Counted from the stretch's first letter, positions 28,736 through 39,367 are shown. The stretch is 64,000 nt of DNA from Deltaproteobacteria bacterium (GCA_016182965.1 JACPFM010000040.1:59994-123993); one strand, 5' to 3'. A program made the numbers and translations. The notes: a model not told the origin generated them from the letters alone.

Positions 28736-30535
28736 TCACGGGTGCGTGATCACGCGCGTGCCGGGGTGCGCGTCGTCGGCCCACACCGCGTGCCACCCGG
28801 GCGGCACCTGCGGCTCGCTCCACATGAACACGCGCTTGGCGTCGGCGGGCGAGAGGTTCACGCAGCCGTGGCTGCGCACGCGACCGAACTGGTCGTGCCA
28901 GAACGCGCCGTGGAGCGCGTACGAGCCTTGGAAGTACTGGATGTAGGGGACGTCGTCGATCGAGTACAGCTCGCCGGCCGAGTCGCCGTCCATCGTGGCG
29001 GCGACGTGCTTCTCGCGCACGCGGAAGGTGCCCTGCACGGTGGCGAAGGGCGCCTTGGGCGAGACGCCGTCCTTGCCGGCCGAGATCAGCGTCGCGTACA
29101 CCGGCTTGTCGCCCTCGTACGCGACGAGCGTCTCGCTCTTGATCGCGATGTCGATCCACTTCTCGCCCGGCTTCAGGTCGCCCGGCGGCGCGGCCTTCTC
29201 GGCCTTGTTGACGTCGTTGGCGCGCACCCAGCGGCCGTCGGCGGTCGGGATGTACGTGAAGCCGCCGGACTTGATCTCCTCGTAGCCCGGCGCGTCGGAG
29301 GCGAGCAGGCGGATGGGCGTCTGCTTCTTGAAGCGATCCTTCGCGCCGAAGACCTTCTTGTCCTTCGTCTCGTAGATGCCCGCTTCCTTGATCAGCGACC
29401 AGCCGATGGGGAGCTGCCAGTCGGTGCCGAGCTCGACGCCCTTGAACTCCGGCGCCTTGATCATCGACACCGCGTCGGCGGGCGCCACGAGGCCCATCGT
29501 GGTGCGGTGCCAGGTGCGGTTGTTCCAGGTGAAGGTGCGATCGATCGAGATGGCGAAGCCCTTGGCCATGCGACGCGCGACCAGGCCCTCTGACTCCATC
29601 GTGTCCTTGAGGCTGATCGAGCCCTTTCCGGCGTCGCTCAGCCACCACGGGGCGCCGGCGTCCTCGATCGCGGCGGTCAGCGCGGCGCCCGCGTCGCTGC
29701 CAGCGGCAGCGCCCGCAGCGCCCAGGTCCTTGGCCGCGGCGTTGCCGCCGGTCGGATCGGCGTAGGGATCGTCCTCCTCGGCCTTCTTCTTCTCGACCTT
29801 CTCGACCTTGGGGGCCGGGCGCGTCCACGGCTCGTGCTCCATCCACTGCTTGGGCGTCGGCACCTTGCGGTAGAGCGGCGCGCCGTTGCGCCAGGTGAAG
29901 CCGTACTTGTAGGGGAGCAGATCGTCGAAGCTCGGCGGCGCGGTGGCCAGGCGCACGTTGGGCGCCTCGAGGTTGAGCGAGCCGCCGCCCTTCTCGAGGC
30001 AGACGAAGCCGCGCGGCTCGACGGCGACCCAGCCCTCCTTGCAGCTCGGCGAGCGCGTGCGCTTGACGGCCTCGCCGGGCACCGCGCCCTTGAGCGGGAC
30101 CTTCGCGCCGGCGCGCAGGTACCCGATGCGCGGCGAGCTGTAGTCGGGCTTCTCGAAGACGTGCGTCATGAAGTGCGCGGCGCCGAGGAGCACCACGTCT
30201 CTCGGCGCGCCGCTCCCTTTGTGATCGGCGTCGCGATCGTCGACGAACGCGTCGGCCGGGATCGCGATCAGATTGTTGCCGCCGCCGTCGCTCGGATCGA
30301 TCAGCCCGAAGGTCTGCGGCTTCAGCGCGGGATCGGCCGCACCTGGCGCGACCGCGCTGCCGGCGGTGACCGGCGGCTGCGGCGGCTCGCCCGGCTTGCC
30401 GCACGCGCCGAGGGCGGCCCAGGCACCGCCCATTCCCACGAGCAGGGCGAGGATCGGGAACAGCAGCGACGGGCGCTCCGGTGCGCGGCGCGCGTGCTGA
30501 GGGCGCTCCTCGGGCTCCTTGCGCATCTTGCCCAT
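28736..30535 (-). CDS. L,D-transpeptidase (YkuD domain) with membrane anchor
   Basis: A 599-residue enzyme. An N-terminal hydrophobic helix (FPILALLVGMGGAWAALGAC) follows about 28 charged residues and could be a signal anchor or a lipobox. SH3-like segments occupy the middle. The YkuD domain is at the end, with HGAFWHDQFGRVRSHGCVN holding the catalytic His and Cys near residue 565. Such enzymes make 3-3 peptidoglycan cross-links or attach lipoproteins in the periplasm. Residues 195-260 include a Lys/Glu and Ala-rich linker. ATG 30535 is chosen because upstream sequence in this frame is encoded by a tandem repeat. Upstream of murJ in the same operon. Confidence 0.88.
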   Translation of the reverse strand: MGKMRKEPEERPQHARRAPERPSLLFPILALLVGMGGAWAALGACGKPGEPPQPPVTAGSAVAPGAADPALKPQTFGLIDPSDGGGNNLIAIPADAFVDDRDADHKGSGAPRDVVLLGAAHFMTHVFEKPDYSSPRIGYLRAGAKVPLKGAVPGEAVKRTRSPSCKEGWVAVEPRGFVCLEKGGGSLNLEAPNVRLATAPPSFDDLLPYKYGFTWRNGAPLYRKVPTPKQWMEHEPWTRPAPKVEKVEKKKAEEDDPYADPTGGNAAAKDLGAAGAAAGSDAGAALTAAIEDAGAPWWLSDAGKGSISLKDTMESEGLVARRMAKGFAISIDRTFTWNNRTWHRTTMGLVAPADAVSMIKAPEFKGVELGTDWQLPIGWSLIKEAGIYETKDKKVFGAKDRFKKQTPIRLLASDAPGYEEIKSGGFTYIPTADGRWVRANDVNKAEKAAPPGDLKPGEKWIDIAIKSETLVAYEGDKPVYATLISAGKDGVSPKAPFATVQGTFRVREKHVAATMDGDSAGELYSIDDVPYIQYFQGSYALHGAFWHDQFGRVRSHGCVNLSPADAKRVFMWSEPQVPPGWHAVWADDAHPGTRVITHP

Positions 30536-30890
30536 GAGGCGCTTTTCGGGTCGGGGCTTGGGGGGCACGGTGGACACGTGGGCCTTAGCGCGAACTGCGA
30601 GCGGCGGGCCAACTCCGAGGCGCGGGGGATCGGCCGCGGAGACCGGGGTTCTAGCGCGGAACGTCCGGTAAGCACGCCTCCGGCCACCCACACGCACGCC
30701 TCCGGCCACCCACACGCACGCCTCCGGCCACCCACACGCACGCCTCCGGCCACCCACACGCACGCCTCCGGCGTGACACACACCGCAGGCGCCCGGCGTG
30801 ACACGGATGCTACCGATGGGCTCGGTCGAGCCTCGTTTCGCGCGGATCGGCGATGGCACCGACGCACCCCGGGCGCTACCTTCGCCGCGG
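30536..30890. other. Intergenic region between LD-transpeptidase and cyclase
   Basis: These 355 bases separate divergent genes and should hold both promoters, but I see no convincing -35/-10 pair. The main content is the 22-base tandem repeat at 30672-30781. No gene is supported. Confidence 0.6.
30672..30781. repeat. 22-base tandem repeat, four perfect copies plus one degenerate
   Basis: The unit GCACGCCTCCGGCCACCCAC+AC is repeated at 30672, 30694, 30716 and 30738. A fifth copy at 30760 departs in its second half. Copies are directly adjacent without spacers, which rules out a CRISPR array. The array lies about 110 bases before the cyclase start. Confidence 0.95.
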
Positions 30891-32790
30891 ATGGGCGAAC
30901 CGCGGGAGGCGTCCGAGACCCTGCGGCGGCGGATCGCCGCCCCGGCGCCGCTGGTCTGGGCGCTCGTCGCCGACACCAACCGGTTCGATCGCGCCGCTGG
31001 CCTCGCCGCCGGCACCTACCGCTTCCAGGAGCAGCCCGACGGCTCGCGCGAGCGCGTGGCGAGCGCGCGTCAGAGCGGCTTCACGATCGAGTGGATCGAG
31101 CCCGCCTATGACTGGCTCGAGGGGCGTTTCGTCCGGGGCGCGCGGCGCTTCACCTCCGGGCCGGCCAAGGCCGGAGGGTTCTCCGTCGAGCTGTCGCCCG
31201 ATCCCGAGGCGCCCGACGCGGCGACGATCGTCGAGGCGCGCGCGTGGGTCGCGGGCGAAGGCCTCCTCGGATCGGTGGCGCGCGCCATCATGCGCCCGAA
31301 GTTCCGCGCCGCGCTCCGCGAGTACCTCGCGTCGATCGAGGACGTGCTCTCGCGCGCGCACGTCGACTATGCGTGGGGCAACGAGCCTCCGGCGTCCGCG
31401 GCCGCCGAACCGCGAGGGCGAGCTGTCGTTCCGCGCTCGGCGCTTCGCCTCGGCGCCGGTCGAGCCGGCGATCCGCGACCGGCTGCTCGAGCTGCTTCGC
31501 ACGCGCCCCGACGAGGAGGTCGCCTCGATCCGACCGTTCGAGGTGGCGCGCGCGTGGGGCGAAGGTCGCCGCGAGGTCCTCCGGGCCTTCCTGCACGCGG
31601 CGCGCGCCGGGCTCGTCGAGCTGCAGTGGCAGATCAACTGCCCGACGTGCCGCGTCGGCGCGTCGACCGCCCGCACGCTCTCCGAGGTCGAGCGCCGCGC
31701 CCACTGCGAGGCGTGCGACATCGACTACGACGCCGATTTCGGCGAGCACGTCGAGGCGATGTTCCGCATCAGCCCCTCGATCCGGCAGGTCGACACGGCC
31801 GTCTACTGCGCGAGCTCGCCGTGGTTCCGGCCGCACGTCTTCGGCCAGCTCACCGTCCCCGCCGGCGAGACGGTCACCCGCGCGTGCGCGCTGCCTCCCG
31901 GGTCGCTGCTGCTGCGGACGCTCGGCCACGGCCGACGGGGAACGCTCGCGAACGAGAGGCACGCGCCGAAGACGCTGCGGGTGCGCATCGACGACCGGGC
32001 GCTCGCGGTCGAAGCGGAGGGCGAGGTCCCCCTCGGCCGCGACACCGAGATCGTCATCGAGAGCCGCGTCGGCCGGTCCGAGCTCCTCTTGATCGAGCGC
32101 ACCGGGTGGAGCGCCGACATCGTGCTCGGCAGCGTCATCGCGACGTTCCCCGATTTCCTCGACCTGTTCGCGACCGAGGCGCCGGCGTCCGGCGTCGAGC
32201 TGTCGGTCTCCTCGCTCACGCTCCTCTTCTCCGATCTGACCGGCTCCACGGCGCTGTACGAGCGCGTCGGCGACGCGCGCGCGTTCGCGATCGTCGAGCA
32301 GCACTTCCGCGACATGGAGCGCGCGATCGCCGCCCACGGCGGGGCGATCGTGAAGACCATGGGCGACGCGGTCATGGCGACGTTCGGCTCGCCCGCCGAC
32401 GCGATGCGCGCCGCCTCCGACATGGTCGAGGCGTGCGAGCGCGCGCACGGCGACCTAGGGCTCGGCGTGAAGGTCGGGCTCCACGAGGGGCCGTGCCTCG
32501 CGGTGCGCGCCAACGAGAAGCTCGACTTCTTCGGCACCACCGTGAACGTCGCCGCGCGGCTGCAAGCGCAGGCGCACGGCAGCGAGATCGTCATCGCCGA
32601 GTCGCTGCTGTCGCACCCCGAGGTCGCGGCCCAGGTCGAGGGTCGCCCGACGCGCAGCTTCGAGGCGGCGCTCAAGGGCATCCGCGAGGTCCAACGGCTC
32701 GTGGGGGTGGACGCATCGCGCCGCGGCGCGCGCGAGGCCGTCGGGCGCGCCTCGGGGACGCGAGGTCCGGCAGAGAGCGAGGTCGCATGA
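30891..32790 (+). pseudogene. DUF5939-class adenylate/guanylate cyclase, frameshifted
   Basis: Two reading frames together make one recognisable protein. From ATG 30891 an SRPBCC/START-like domain (APAPLVWALVADTNRFDR) runs in frame to about 31400. The continuation, starting NREGELSFRARRF, is one frame over and runs to TGA 32790. It contains a second part of the DUF5939 region, a zinc-ribbon (CPTC and CEAC, about 31640-31720) and a class III cyclase domain from about 32205 (LLFSDLTGSTALYERVG, VKTMGDAVMATF, FFGTTVNVAARLQ). The switch falls near the GC-rich run at 31398-31412. A real mutation, a sequencing or assembly slip, or programmed slippage are all possible. Its stop overlaps the next gene as ATGA. 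Confidence 0.8.
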
Positions 32791-33173
32791 TCCGGCTGCT
32801 GCACGAGGACGCGTGGTTCCGCGTCGAGCACAACCCGTCCGACGCGGTGTTCCGGGCCGCGCGTTCGGGCGCGCCGTTCCCGGATCCGCAGACGGCCGAC
32901 CGGGCGTTCTCCGCCCTCGACGCCGCGCTGACGACCGTGCCCCGCGGCGCGCGGCTGCTGCTCGACCTCCGCGACTGGGCCCCGCGCGACGACGAAGAGC
33001 TCGAGGCCATGGTCGAGCGCGTGCGCGATCGGGTGTTCGCACGGTTCGAACGGGTGGCGGTGCTGGTGCGCGCCGCCGTCGGCAAACGGCACGTCCAGCG
33101 AAGGATCGAGGGCCAGCCCGCGGCGGCGATCTTCGACGACGAAGACCGCGCGATGGACCACCTGCTCGCCTGA
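32787..33173 (+). CDS. Small STAS/SpoIIAA-like protein
   Basis: A 128-residue protein with the alpha/beta look of SpoIIAA/STAS-like or DUF4180-type small proteins (RLLLDLRDWAPRDDEELEAM, RVAVLVRAAVGKRHVQR). No active-site residues can be named. The start overlaps the cyclase stop as ATGA, so it is translationally coupled to the cyclase and may be a regulator or sensor partner. Function not known. Confidence 0.65.
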   Translation: MIRLLHEDAWFRVEHNPSDAVFRAARSGAPFPDPQTADRAFSALDAALTTVPRGARLLLDLRDWAPRDDEELEAMVERVRDRVFARFERVAVLVRAAVGKRHVQRRIEGQPAAAIFDDEDRAMDHLLA

Positions 33174-33233
33174 GGGCGAGACCACCTCGTCAGACGACTT
33201 GCCGCCCGGGGCGCGCAAAGCGAACGGGCGCGC

Positions 33234-36185
33234 ATGGCGACGGAGGGTGAGCCCGTGGGCGGGGCAGGGCAGAAGAGCGAGTGGAAGCGGGCGGCGCGCA
33301 ACACGGCGCTCGTGCTGCTGCCGTTGCTCCTCGCGTGGCTGTGGGTCTTCCTCACGTCGCGGGGGCCGGTGCGCTTCGAGGGCGGGCTCGAGCTCGTCGA
33401 GGCGGCCATCCCGGAGGAGGCGCCGATCGGCGGGACCCTGCCCATCGACCTGCGCTACCGCGCGACCCAGCCGCTGCTGCCCGAGCAGTCGATCTTCCTC
33501 CACCTCGAGGCGGTCGGAGAGCACGCCGATCGCAACTGCCGCATGGTCGCCGACCGCGCGGCGCCCTCGGGGCTGAGCACTGGCTTCGCGGCCGGCGCGG
33601 TCGTCACCCACCACGTCGACGTCGCGGTGCCCGCCAGCTGTCGCGACTCGGAGTTCCGCGTGCTCACCGGCGTGTGGAACACGCGCGACGGCGAGCGCCT
33701 GAAGATCGTCGATCCGCGGTCGCTCGACGAGCGGCTGCACGTCGCCGACGTCGAGATCGCGGCCGACGCGACGCCGAGCGCCGAGAAGCGCGCGCTCTCC
33801 GGCGCCGCGATCAAGCGCAACGCGCGCCTCGCGCTGGCGACACCGTTCGCGAGGTGGGGCCTCGCCGCGGTGGTCGGCGCGGCGCTCGCGGCGCTGCTCG
33901 CGCGCCGCGTCTCCGAGAAGCCGGACGAGCACTTCGCCGATCTGCCCGCGCCGCTGCGCTGGGTCGCGCTGCTGCTCCCGACGATCCTGCTCGTCCTCGG
34001 CATCCTCGTGGTGCTCGAGTTCGTGAAGGACGACGCGTACATCTCGTTCCGCTACGCGCACAACCTGGTCAAGGGCAAGGGGCTGGTCTTCAACCCCGGC
34101 GATCGGCTCGAGGGGTACACGAACTTCCTGTGGACCTTGTTGATGGTCCCCTTCGAGGCGCTCGGATGGGACCTCTTCCAGGTCTGCGAGTTCCTCGGCA
34201 CCGGCTTCTCGATCGCGGTGATCGCGACGATGCTCACCGTCGCCGCCCGCTGGGATCACGCCCGCAAGGACCTCTCCTTCGCGTGGGGCGCGACGTGGCT
34301 CGCCACCTCGTCGAGCTGGGTCCTCTGGGCCAAGAGCGGCCTCGAGCAGTCGCTGGCGGCGCTGCTCCCGCTGGTGAGCGCGGCGCTGCTGTGGAAGATC
34401 GCCGAGGACTGGTCCCAGTCCGAGGGGCGCGCCGACCCGAACGAGCGCGACGCGATCGCCAGGCGCGCGCTCCTGTCCGGAGTGGTGATGGGCCTCGGGT
34501 GCATGACGCGCCCCGAGATCCACTTGATCGCGGTGATCGTCGGCACGCCGCTCCTGGTCGACGCCGTTCGACGTCGCGCGATCCCGCGGCACGCGCTCGC
34601 CTGGGCCGGCGGCGTGCTGCTGCTCACCGTGCCCTTCCACCTGTTCCGCTACGGCTACTACCACTCGTGGCTGCCCAACACCTTCTACGTGAAGACGGGC
34701 AAGGGCTCGATGATCTGGCGCGCGGGGCTCGATCAGCTCCGCGACATGTTCGCGTTCAACAACCTCGGGTGGGTGCTGCCGTTCGTTCCGTTCGCGTTCG
34801 TCACGCGCAAGCGGCTGGTGCCGAAGCTGGTCGCGCTCGCCATCAGCGTCGCCTTCATGGGCTACCTCGTGAAGGTCGGCGTCGACGAGATGCAGTGGTT
34901 CCGCCTCTACCTGCCGGCGCTGCCGTTCCTGCTCCTCCTCGCCGGGCTCGGGATGCGCAACCTGCTCGACGCGGCGGTGAGCCTGCTCGCGAAGAAGGAC
35001 GACAAGAGCGCGATGTGGATCGCCGCGGCGCTCGGCTGGTCGGTCGTCCTCTACGCCGGGTCACGCAACTTCCAGTTCACGCACCGCGAGCTGCACGGCT
35101 TCGACGGGCACGGCGATCTCTCGGGCATGTACCACCCCGATCTCGGCAAGTTCATCACGCGGCACGAGCGCCCGGGCGGCCTCGTCGCCTTCCAGGACAT
35201 GGGGTCGACGCCCTACCACGCGCCGGACATCAACTTCCTCGACTTCATCGGGCTGACCGAGGGCACGGTGGCGCGCGCGCGCCACGCGCACGGCCTGCAC
35301 GCGTTCGTCTCGACCGAGGGCGCGGCGAAGCGGCAGTACGACGCCGAGATGCGCGACTACTTCTGGAAGCGCAACCCCGAGTGGGCGATCCTCACGGTGT
35401 ACACGCCCCGCGAGCTCGAGGGCGTCATCGCCGCGCGCTTCGACGCCGATCCGACGCCGGCGGCGATCGGCACCGCGTTCCACAACAACAGCTACCAGTT
35501 CGGGATCTGGGGCGATCAGCGGTTCCAGGAGCGCTACGTGCACGTGCGCACGTGGCAACGCTCGCGCGGGTACTACCTCGCGCTGTTTCGTCGCAAGGAC
35601 CTCTGGGAGCAGCTCCCGCGCGAGGTCGTGCTCGACGCGCCGCCTTCGGATCTGAGCGGTCCCAAGGCGACGTTCACCTCGCCGGCCGGCGCGATCGAGC
35701 TGCTCGGCGCGAAGCTCGAAGGCACGGTGAAGGGCTCCGAGGGGCTCCCCGCGACCCTCGAGCGCCACGAGATGTTCATCGACACGTGGTGGAAGGTTCC
35801 CGGCGCGCTGCCCAAGGACGTCACCTTCTTCGTGCACGTCACGCGGCAGAACTTCCAGGCGCCGCTCGATCACGTTCCGGGCGACTCGATGTACCCGGCC
35901 GACCGTTGGCGCCCCGGCGACATCGTCGAGGACCGCGTGCTGTTCCAGCTGCCGCTCAACATGCGGCCCGGCAAGTACGACGTGTACTTCGGCATCTACC
36001 GTCGATCGACCGGCGAGCGCTACCCGATCCAGGGCGGCCCCGCCGACGGTCGGCTGCTCATCGGCAGCTTCGAGGTCAAGCGGCTCTACCCGGTGATCCA
36101 CCAGCTCATCCCGCCGACGAACGTCGACGTGATGCGCAAGTACCCCGACCGCATCGTCGACCACCATCGCGCCGAGGGCCAGTAG
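33234..36185 (+). CDS. GT-C type membrane glycosyltransferase-like protein
   Basis: A 983-residue polytopic membrane protein. After one N-terminal helix and a beta-rich extracytoplasmic domain (about 45-190), a helix bundle begins near residue 205. The first large loop reads [18 protein letters not shown] and then [14 protein letters not shown]. This Asp-Asp signature is typical of GT-C enzymes using polyprenyl-phosphate sugars, as in the AftB-like group. A large C-terminal soluble domain (about 640-983) follows. The enzyme probably glycosylates an envelope polymer or protein; donor and acceptor are unknown. Start ATG 33234, 60 bases after the previous gene. Confidence 0.75.
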   Translation: MATEGEPVGGAGQKSEWKRAARNTALVLLPLLLAWLWVFLTSRGPVRFEGGLELVEAAIPEEAPIGGTLPIDLRYRATQPLLPEQSIFLHLEAVGEHADRNCRMVADRAAPSGLSTGFAAGAVVTHHVDVAVPASCRDSEFRVLTGVWNTRDGERLKIVDPRSLDERLHVADVEIAADATPSAEKRALSGAAIKRNARLALATPFARWGLAAVVGAALAALLARRVSEKPDEHFADLPAPLRWVALLLPTILLVLGILVVLEFVKDDAYISFRYAHNLVKGKGLVFNPGDRLEGYTNFLWTLLMVPFEALGWDLFQVCEFLGTGFSIAVIATMLTVAARWDHARKDLSFAWGATWLATSSSWVLWAKSGLEQSLAALLPLVSAALLWKIAEDWSQSEGRADPNERDAIARRALLSGVVMGLGCMTRPEIHLIAVIVGTPLLVDAVRRRAIPRHALAWAGGVLLLTVPFHLFRYGYYHSWLPNTFYVKTGKGSMIWRAGLDQLRDMFAFNNLGWVLPFVPFAFVTRKRLVPKLVALAISVAFMGYLVKVGVDEMQWFRLYLPALPFLLLLAGLGMRNLLDAAVSLLAKKDDKSAMWIAAALGWSVVLYAGSRNFQFTHRELHGFDGHGDLSGMYHPDLGKFITRHERPGGLVAFQDMGSTPYHAPDINFLDFIGLTEGTVARARHAHGLHAFVSTEGAAKRQYDAEMRDYFWKRNPEWAILTVYTPRELEGVIAARFDADPTPAAIGTAFHNNSYQFGIWGDQRFQERYVHVRTWQRSRGYYLALFRRKDLWEQLPREVVLDAPPSDLSGPKATFTSPAGAIELLGAKLEGTVKGSEGLPATLERHEMFIDTWWKVPGALPKDVTFFVHVTRQNFQAPLDHVPGDSMYPADRWRPGDIVEDRVLFQLPLNMRPGKYDVYFGIYRRSTGERYPIQGGPADGRLLIGSFEVKRLYPVIHQLIPPTNVDVMRKYPDRIVDHHRAEGQ

Positions 36186-36198
36186 CGGAGACAGCGGC

Positions 36199-37248
36199 TC
36201 ACGCCTCCTCGTCGGGCGCGCCGCCGGCCCTGGCGAGATCCTCCTGCTTCACCTTGCTGATGTCGAAGCGCGCGGCGCGATCGCGCATCTGCTCGAGGAC
36301 CTGCTCGGCGGGCGGCAGGTCGCCCTTGATCCAGCGCAGCGGGTTGATGCGCGCGACGACGAACGACCGGAGGTAGGGGCTCGTCAGCCCGCGCTCCTTC
36401 AGCTTGGCGACCGCCGCGGCGACCTTCGCCTCGAGATCGAGCGTGAGCTTGGCGCGGCGCTCGTGGACGGCGATCGCCTCGCGGATCGGCCCCGACGAGA
36501 ACTGCTCCACGCGACGCAGGATCGGGTGGTAGGCGCCGCCCGCGAAGCGCGGCTCCCGCTCGTAGCAGACACCGAGCGTCACCAGCGCCGGGTCCTCGAG
36601 GTAAAACGAGAACCCCTCCTCGGGGCGCGACGCGTCCTCGTCGAGCAGGCCGCGGTAGATGCGAATGACCTCGAGCGAGCGCTCCTTCAGGTTGTGCGCC
36701 TTCTCGGTGTTCAGCGCGAGGATCTGCCAGGCGATCTCGCGATCGGGGATCACGAGCGCGGTGATCGCCTTGGCGCCGAGCCGCTGCATGGCCGCGAGGC
36801 GGTGGCGGCCGTTGGGCGTCCAGAAGCCGCCCTCGGGCGCGGTGATCGCGATGAGCGGATCGAGGAAGCGCCCCGTCTTCTGGATGACCTCGGCGAGCCG
36901 CTTGTGATGGGTCTCCGACAGATCGCGCTGGAAGGGCGTCGGCGCGACCTTGTCGATCGGCAGCACCGCGACGACCGTCGGGTGACCGCCGAGCGGCTCG
37001 ATGTACGAGCCGACCACGACGCCGCCCTCGATCTGGATACGCTCGACGAGCTCGGTCACGTCCTCGCGCGCCTCGCCCTGCGCAGGCAGCTCGGCGCGCG
37101 CGTCGCGCGTCGCGGGCGCGACGCAGGCCTGCGGATCGAGGCCGGTCGTCCCCGCCTCGACCTTGCGCGGCGTCTTGCGACGGGCAGGGGCGCGCGCCGT
37201 CGTGGCCTTCGTCGTGGCCTCGAGCTTCGCCTTCTTCTTCGCGGCCAT
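36199..37248 (-). CDS. Stand-alone ParB/Srx-domain protein
   Basis: A 349-residue protein with a Lys/Ala-rich N-terminal tail (AAKKKAKLEATTKA) and a ParB N-terminal (ParB/sulfiredoxin) domain at about 95-190. The visible motifs are VLPIDKVAPTPFQRDLSE and PNGRHRLAAMQRLGA, the latter being the nucleotide-binding GxxRxxA box. The rest is helical and lacks a clear ParB helix-turn-helix that I can assign. No parA or parS-like sites are nearby, so chromosome segregation is unlikely to be its role. It could be a CTP-binding DNA regulator, which is inference. Convergent with the GT-C gene; divergent from bcp. Confidence 0.75.
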   Translation of the reverse strand: MAAKKKAKLEATTKATTARAPARRKTPRKVEAGTTGLDPQACVAPATRDARAELPAQGEAREDVTELVERIQIEGGVVVGSYIEPLGGHPTVVAVLPIDKVAPTPFQRDLSETHHKRLAEVIQKTGRFLDPLIAITAPEGGFWTPNGRHRLAAMQRLGAKAITALVIPDREIAWQILALNTEKAHNLKERSLEVIRIYRGLLDEDASRPEEGFSFYLEDPALVTLGVCYEREPRFAGGAYHPILRRVEQFSSGPIREAIAVHERRAKLTLDLEAKVAAAVAKLKERGLTSPYLRSFVVARINPLRWIKGDLPPAEQVLEQMRDRAARFDISKVKQEDLARAGGAPDEEA

Positions 37249-37321
37249 GGAGGAGGAGGATGCCAGATTCCGATCGGAGTCTCGCGTAACCGCACGCCCG
37301 CGCAGCGCATCTGCCGGCCGC

Positions 37322-37780
<459 letters not shown>

Positions 37781-37850
37781 GCCCGCCCGGGCCCGAAGCC
37801 GCGGTGAGCCCGCTCGCCGTGGCCATTCGATCGGCGTAGCCTGGGGGTCG

Positions 37851-38432
37851 ATGCCTGCGTGGTACCGCATCGAGGACGACGGACGTACCGGCAGGTGGTT
37901 TCTCGGCGATCCGCACGACGCACGCGGCCACTCGCTCGAGCCATGCGTGTTCACGGCCGGGGCGCCCGTGCAGGTCGCCGAGCCGGTGACGCTCGCGATC
38001 AAGCAGAAGGGCTTCCCCGTCGACGTGTCGCTCGCCGCGTTCGACACCCCGGTCGTCACCCGCCGCGTGGGCGCGCTGCTCGAGACGCTCGCGCCCGATG
38101 ACGTGCAGCGCGTGCGCGCGCGCATCGACGGGCTGCACGTCGAGGTCGACATCCTCGTCGTGCGTCACATCGAGCCCTGCCTCGACCAGCGCCGCTCCAG
38201 GGTCGAGCCCGACTGCGTCGACCTGCTGACCATCGCGCCCGAGCGCACGAGCGGTCGCGCGATCTTCCGCGTCGAGGGCTGCGAGACGGCGATCGTCGTC
38301 GTCGACCGCGTGGTCCAGGCGCTGGCCGCCGCGCAGGTCGTCGGGATGCACTTCGAGCGGGTGTTCCCGCCGCCCGATCTGCCGCCGGACCTGCCCGATC
38401 GGCTGCGGCCGCCGGGGCGTCGCTGGTCGTAG
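37851..38432 (+). CDS. Imm11/DUF1629-like protein, orphan
   Basis: A 193-residue cytosolic protein without signal or membrane helices. The middle (TPVVTRRVGALLETLAPDDVQ, then VEVDILVVRHIEPCLDQRRS) and the end (GMHFERVFPP) follow the pattern of the Imm11/DUF1629 immunity-protein group, which is often found in multiple copies in myxobacteria. The match is by eye and moderate. No toxin-like gene is next to it, so if it is an immunity protein it is an orphan or protects against neighbours. Start ATG 37851. Confidence 0.55.
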   Translation: MPAWYRIEDDGRTGRWFLGDPHDARGHSLEPCVFTAGAPVQVAEPVTLAIKQKGFPVDVSLAAFDTPVVTRRVGALLETLAPDDVQRVRARIDGLHVEVDILVVRHIEPCLDQRRSRVEPDCVDLLTIAPERTSGRAIFRVEGCETAIVVVDRVVQALAAAQVVGMHFERVFPPPDLPPDLPDRLRPPGRRWS

Positions 38433-38435
38433 CCG

Positions 38436-39236
38436 TCAGCCGAGCAGCACGAGCCCGTAGTCGCCGACGACGCGGAACCCGAGCGCCTCGTACGCGCGCT
38501 GGGCGGCGACGTTGTCGTGGCCGGTGAAGAGGACGGCGCGCGTCACGCCCTCGGCGCGCGCGTCGAGCAGCTGCCCGGCGACGGCGGCCCGCGCCAGCCC
38601 GCGACGGCGCAGCGACGGCGTGGTGTAGACGCCGCCGAGCTGCACCGTGTCGGGCAGGTGCGCGTTGTAGCCGGTGAAGGCGAGGATGACCTCGGACTCG
38701 ACCAGCACCCAGCCGATGCGCGCTCCGACGAGCCGCTCCATGTCCCGGCGCGACGTCGCGAGGAGCGCCTCGCCCGGCTTCGCGCCGAGCGTCTCGACCG
38801 AGTAGTCGTGGCGGATGCGCGCGAGGACGTCGAGATCGTCGAGCGTCGCGCGACGACAGATCACGCGGGCCGACGCCAGCGCCTCGGGAACGCGGAGCTG
38901 CTCGAGATCGAGCGCGTACAGGATCTCCGGATCGGCCTTCGCGGCGCGCGCGAGATCGACCTCGAACACCGAGGCCGCCGCGACGACCTGCGACCACGGA
39001 CCGAGCAGCCCCCGCACCGGCCGCCCCGACCGCGCGGCTGCCTCGCGGCACACGTCCCCCGCGTCTTGCGCCTGCTCCGGCGCTTGCGACGGTGTCTGCA
39101 GGATCATGTTCCCGTTCCACGCGTGCGCCGCGACCGCGGTGACCGCGCCGTCGCGGAAGCACCCGACGTACGTCGCCTGGTACGGCTGGCCATGATCGAC
39201 GAGCCCGGCGTTCCGCGCGTTGGAGCGCAAGATCAT
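38436..39236 (-). CDS. GNAT family N-acetyltransferase
   Basis: A 266-residue protein. The C-terminal half (about 125-265) is a GNAT fold with the acetyl-CoA loop TPSLRRRGLARAAVAGQLLD and the end strand AYEALGFRVVGDYGLVLL. The N-terminal half has the LLGPWSQV segment seen in GNAT proteins with a DUF4081-like partner domain. The acyl acceptor is unknown. The stop is 4 bases from that of the convergent Imm11-like gene. Upstream lies the duplicated tRNA-flanking region. Confidence 0.8.
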   Translation of the reverse strand: MILRSNARNAGLVDHGQPYQATYVGCFRDGAVTAVAAHAWNGNMILQTPSQAPEQAQDAGDVCREAAARSGRPVRGLLGPWSQVVAAASVFEVDLARAAKADPEILYALDLEQLRVPEALASARVICRRATLDDLDVLARIRHDYSVETLGAKPGEALLATSRRDMERLVGARIGWVLVESEVILAFTGYNAHLPDTVQLGGVYTTPSLRRRGLARAAVAGQLLDARAEGVTRAVLFTGHDNVAAQRAYEALGFRVVGDYGLVLLG

Positions 39237-39249
39237 CGACGTGTCGGCT

Positions 39250-39308
39250 TCTGTACGAGTCCGCAGAGCCGGACGCGAAGCGTCCGAGCGGAGCGGACGG
39301 CGTACAGA
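39250..39308. repeat. Nested palindrome, copy 1
   Basis: The outer arms TCTGTACG and CGTACAGA enclose paired GTCCGC/GCGGAC and a central hairpin GGACGC-GAA-GCGTCC. It is followed by AATGGCAGAAGCCTCGA and a GGGGCCC hairpin. It could fold as a cruciform or as a structured RNA. Confidence 0.85.
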
Positions 39309-39334
39309 AATGGCAGAAGCCTCGACAAAGGAAC

Positions 39335-39355
39335 AAGGGCCCCGAAGGGGCCCTT
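39335..39355. terminator. Hairpin, copy 1 of the tRNA terminator region
   Basis: A perfect 9-base stem AAGGGCCCC / GGGGCCCTT with a GAA loop. It corresponds to the tRNA-Pro terminator in the second copy but lacks the long T run on the minus strand. Confidence 0.6.
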
Positions 39356-39367
39356 CCGTTCAATAGT

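Noticed and set aside
30672..30781. CRISPR-like array
   Set aside because: The 22-base units are directly adjacent and identical with no spacers, and there are no cas genes.
31803..34664. 953-codon open frame on the minus strand
   Set aside because: It lies opposite the cyclase and GT-C genes and is rich in Arg, Glu and Gln with no recognisable domain.
36199..37248. Chromosome-partition ParB
   Set aside because: No parA and no parS-like repeats are visible, and the protein lacks an obvious helix-turn-helix.
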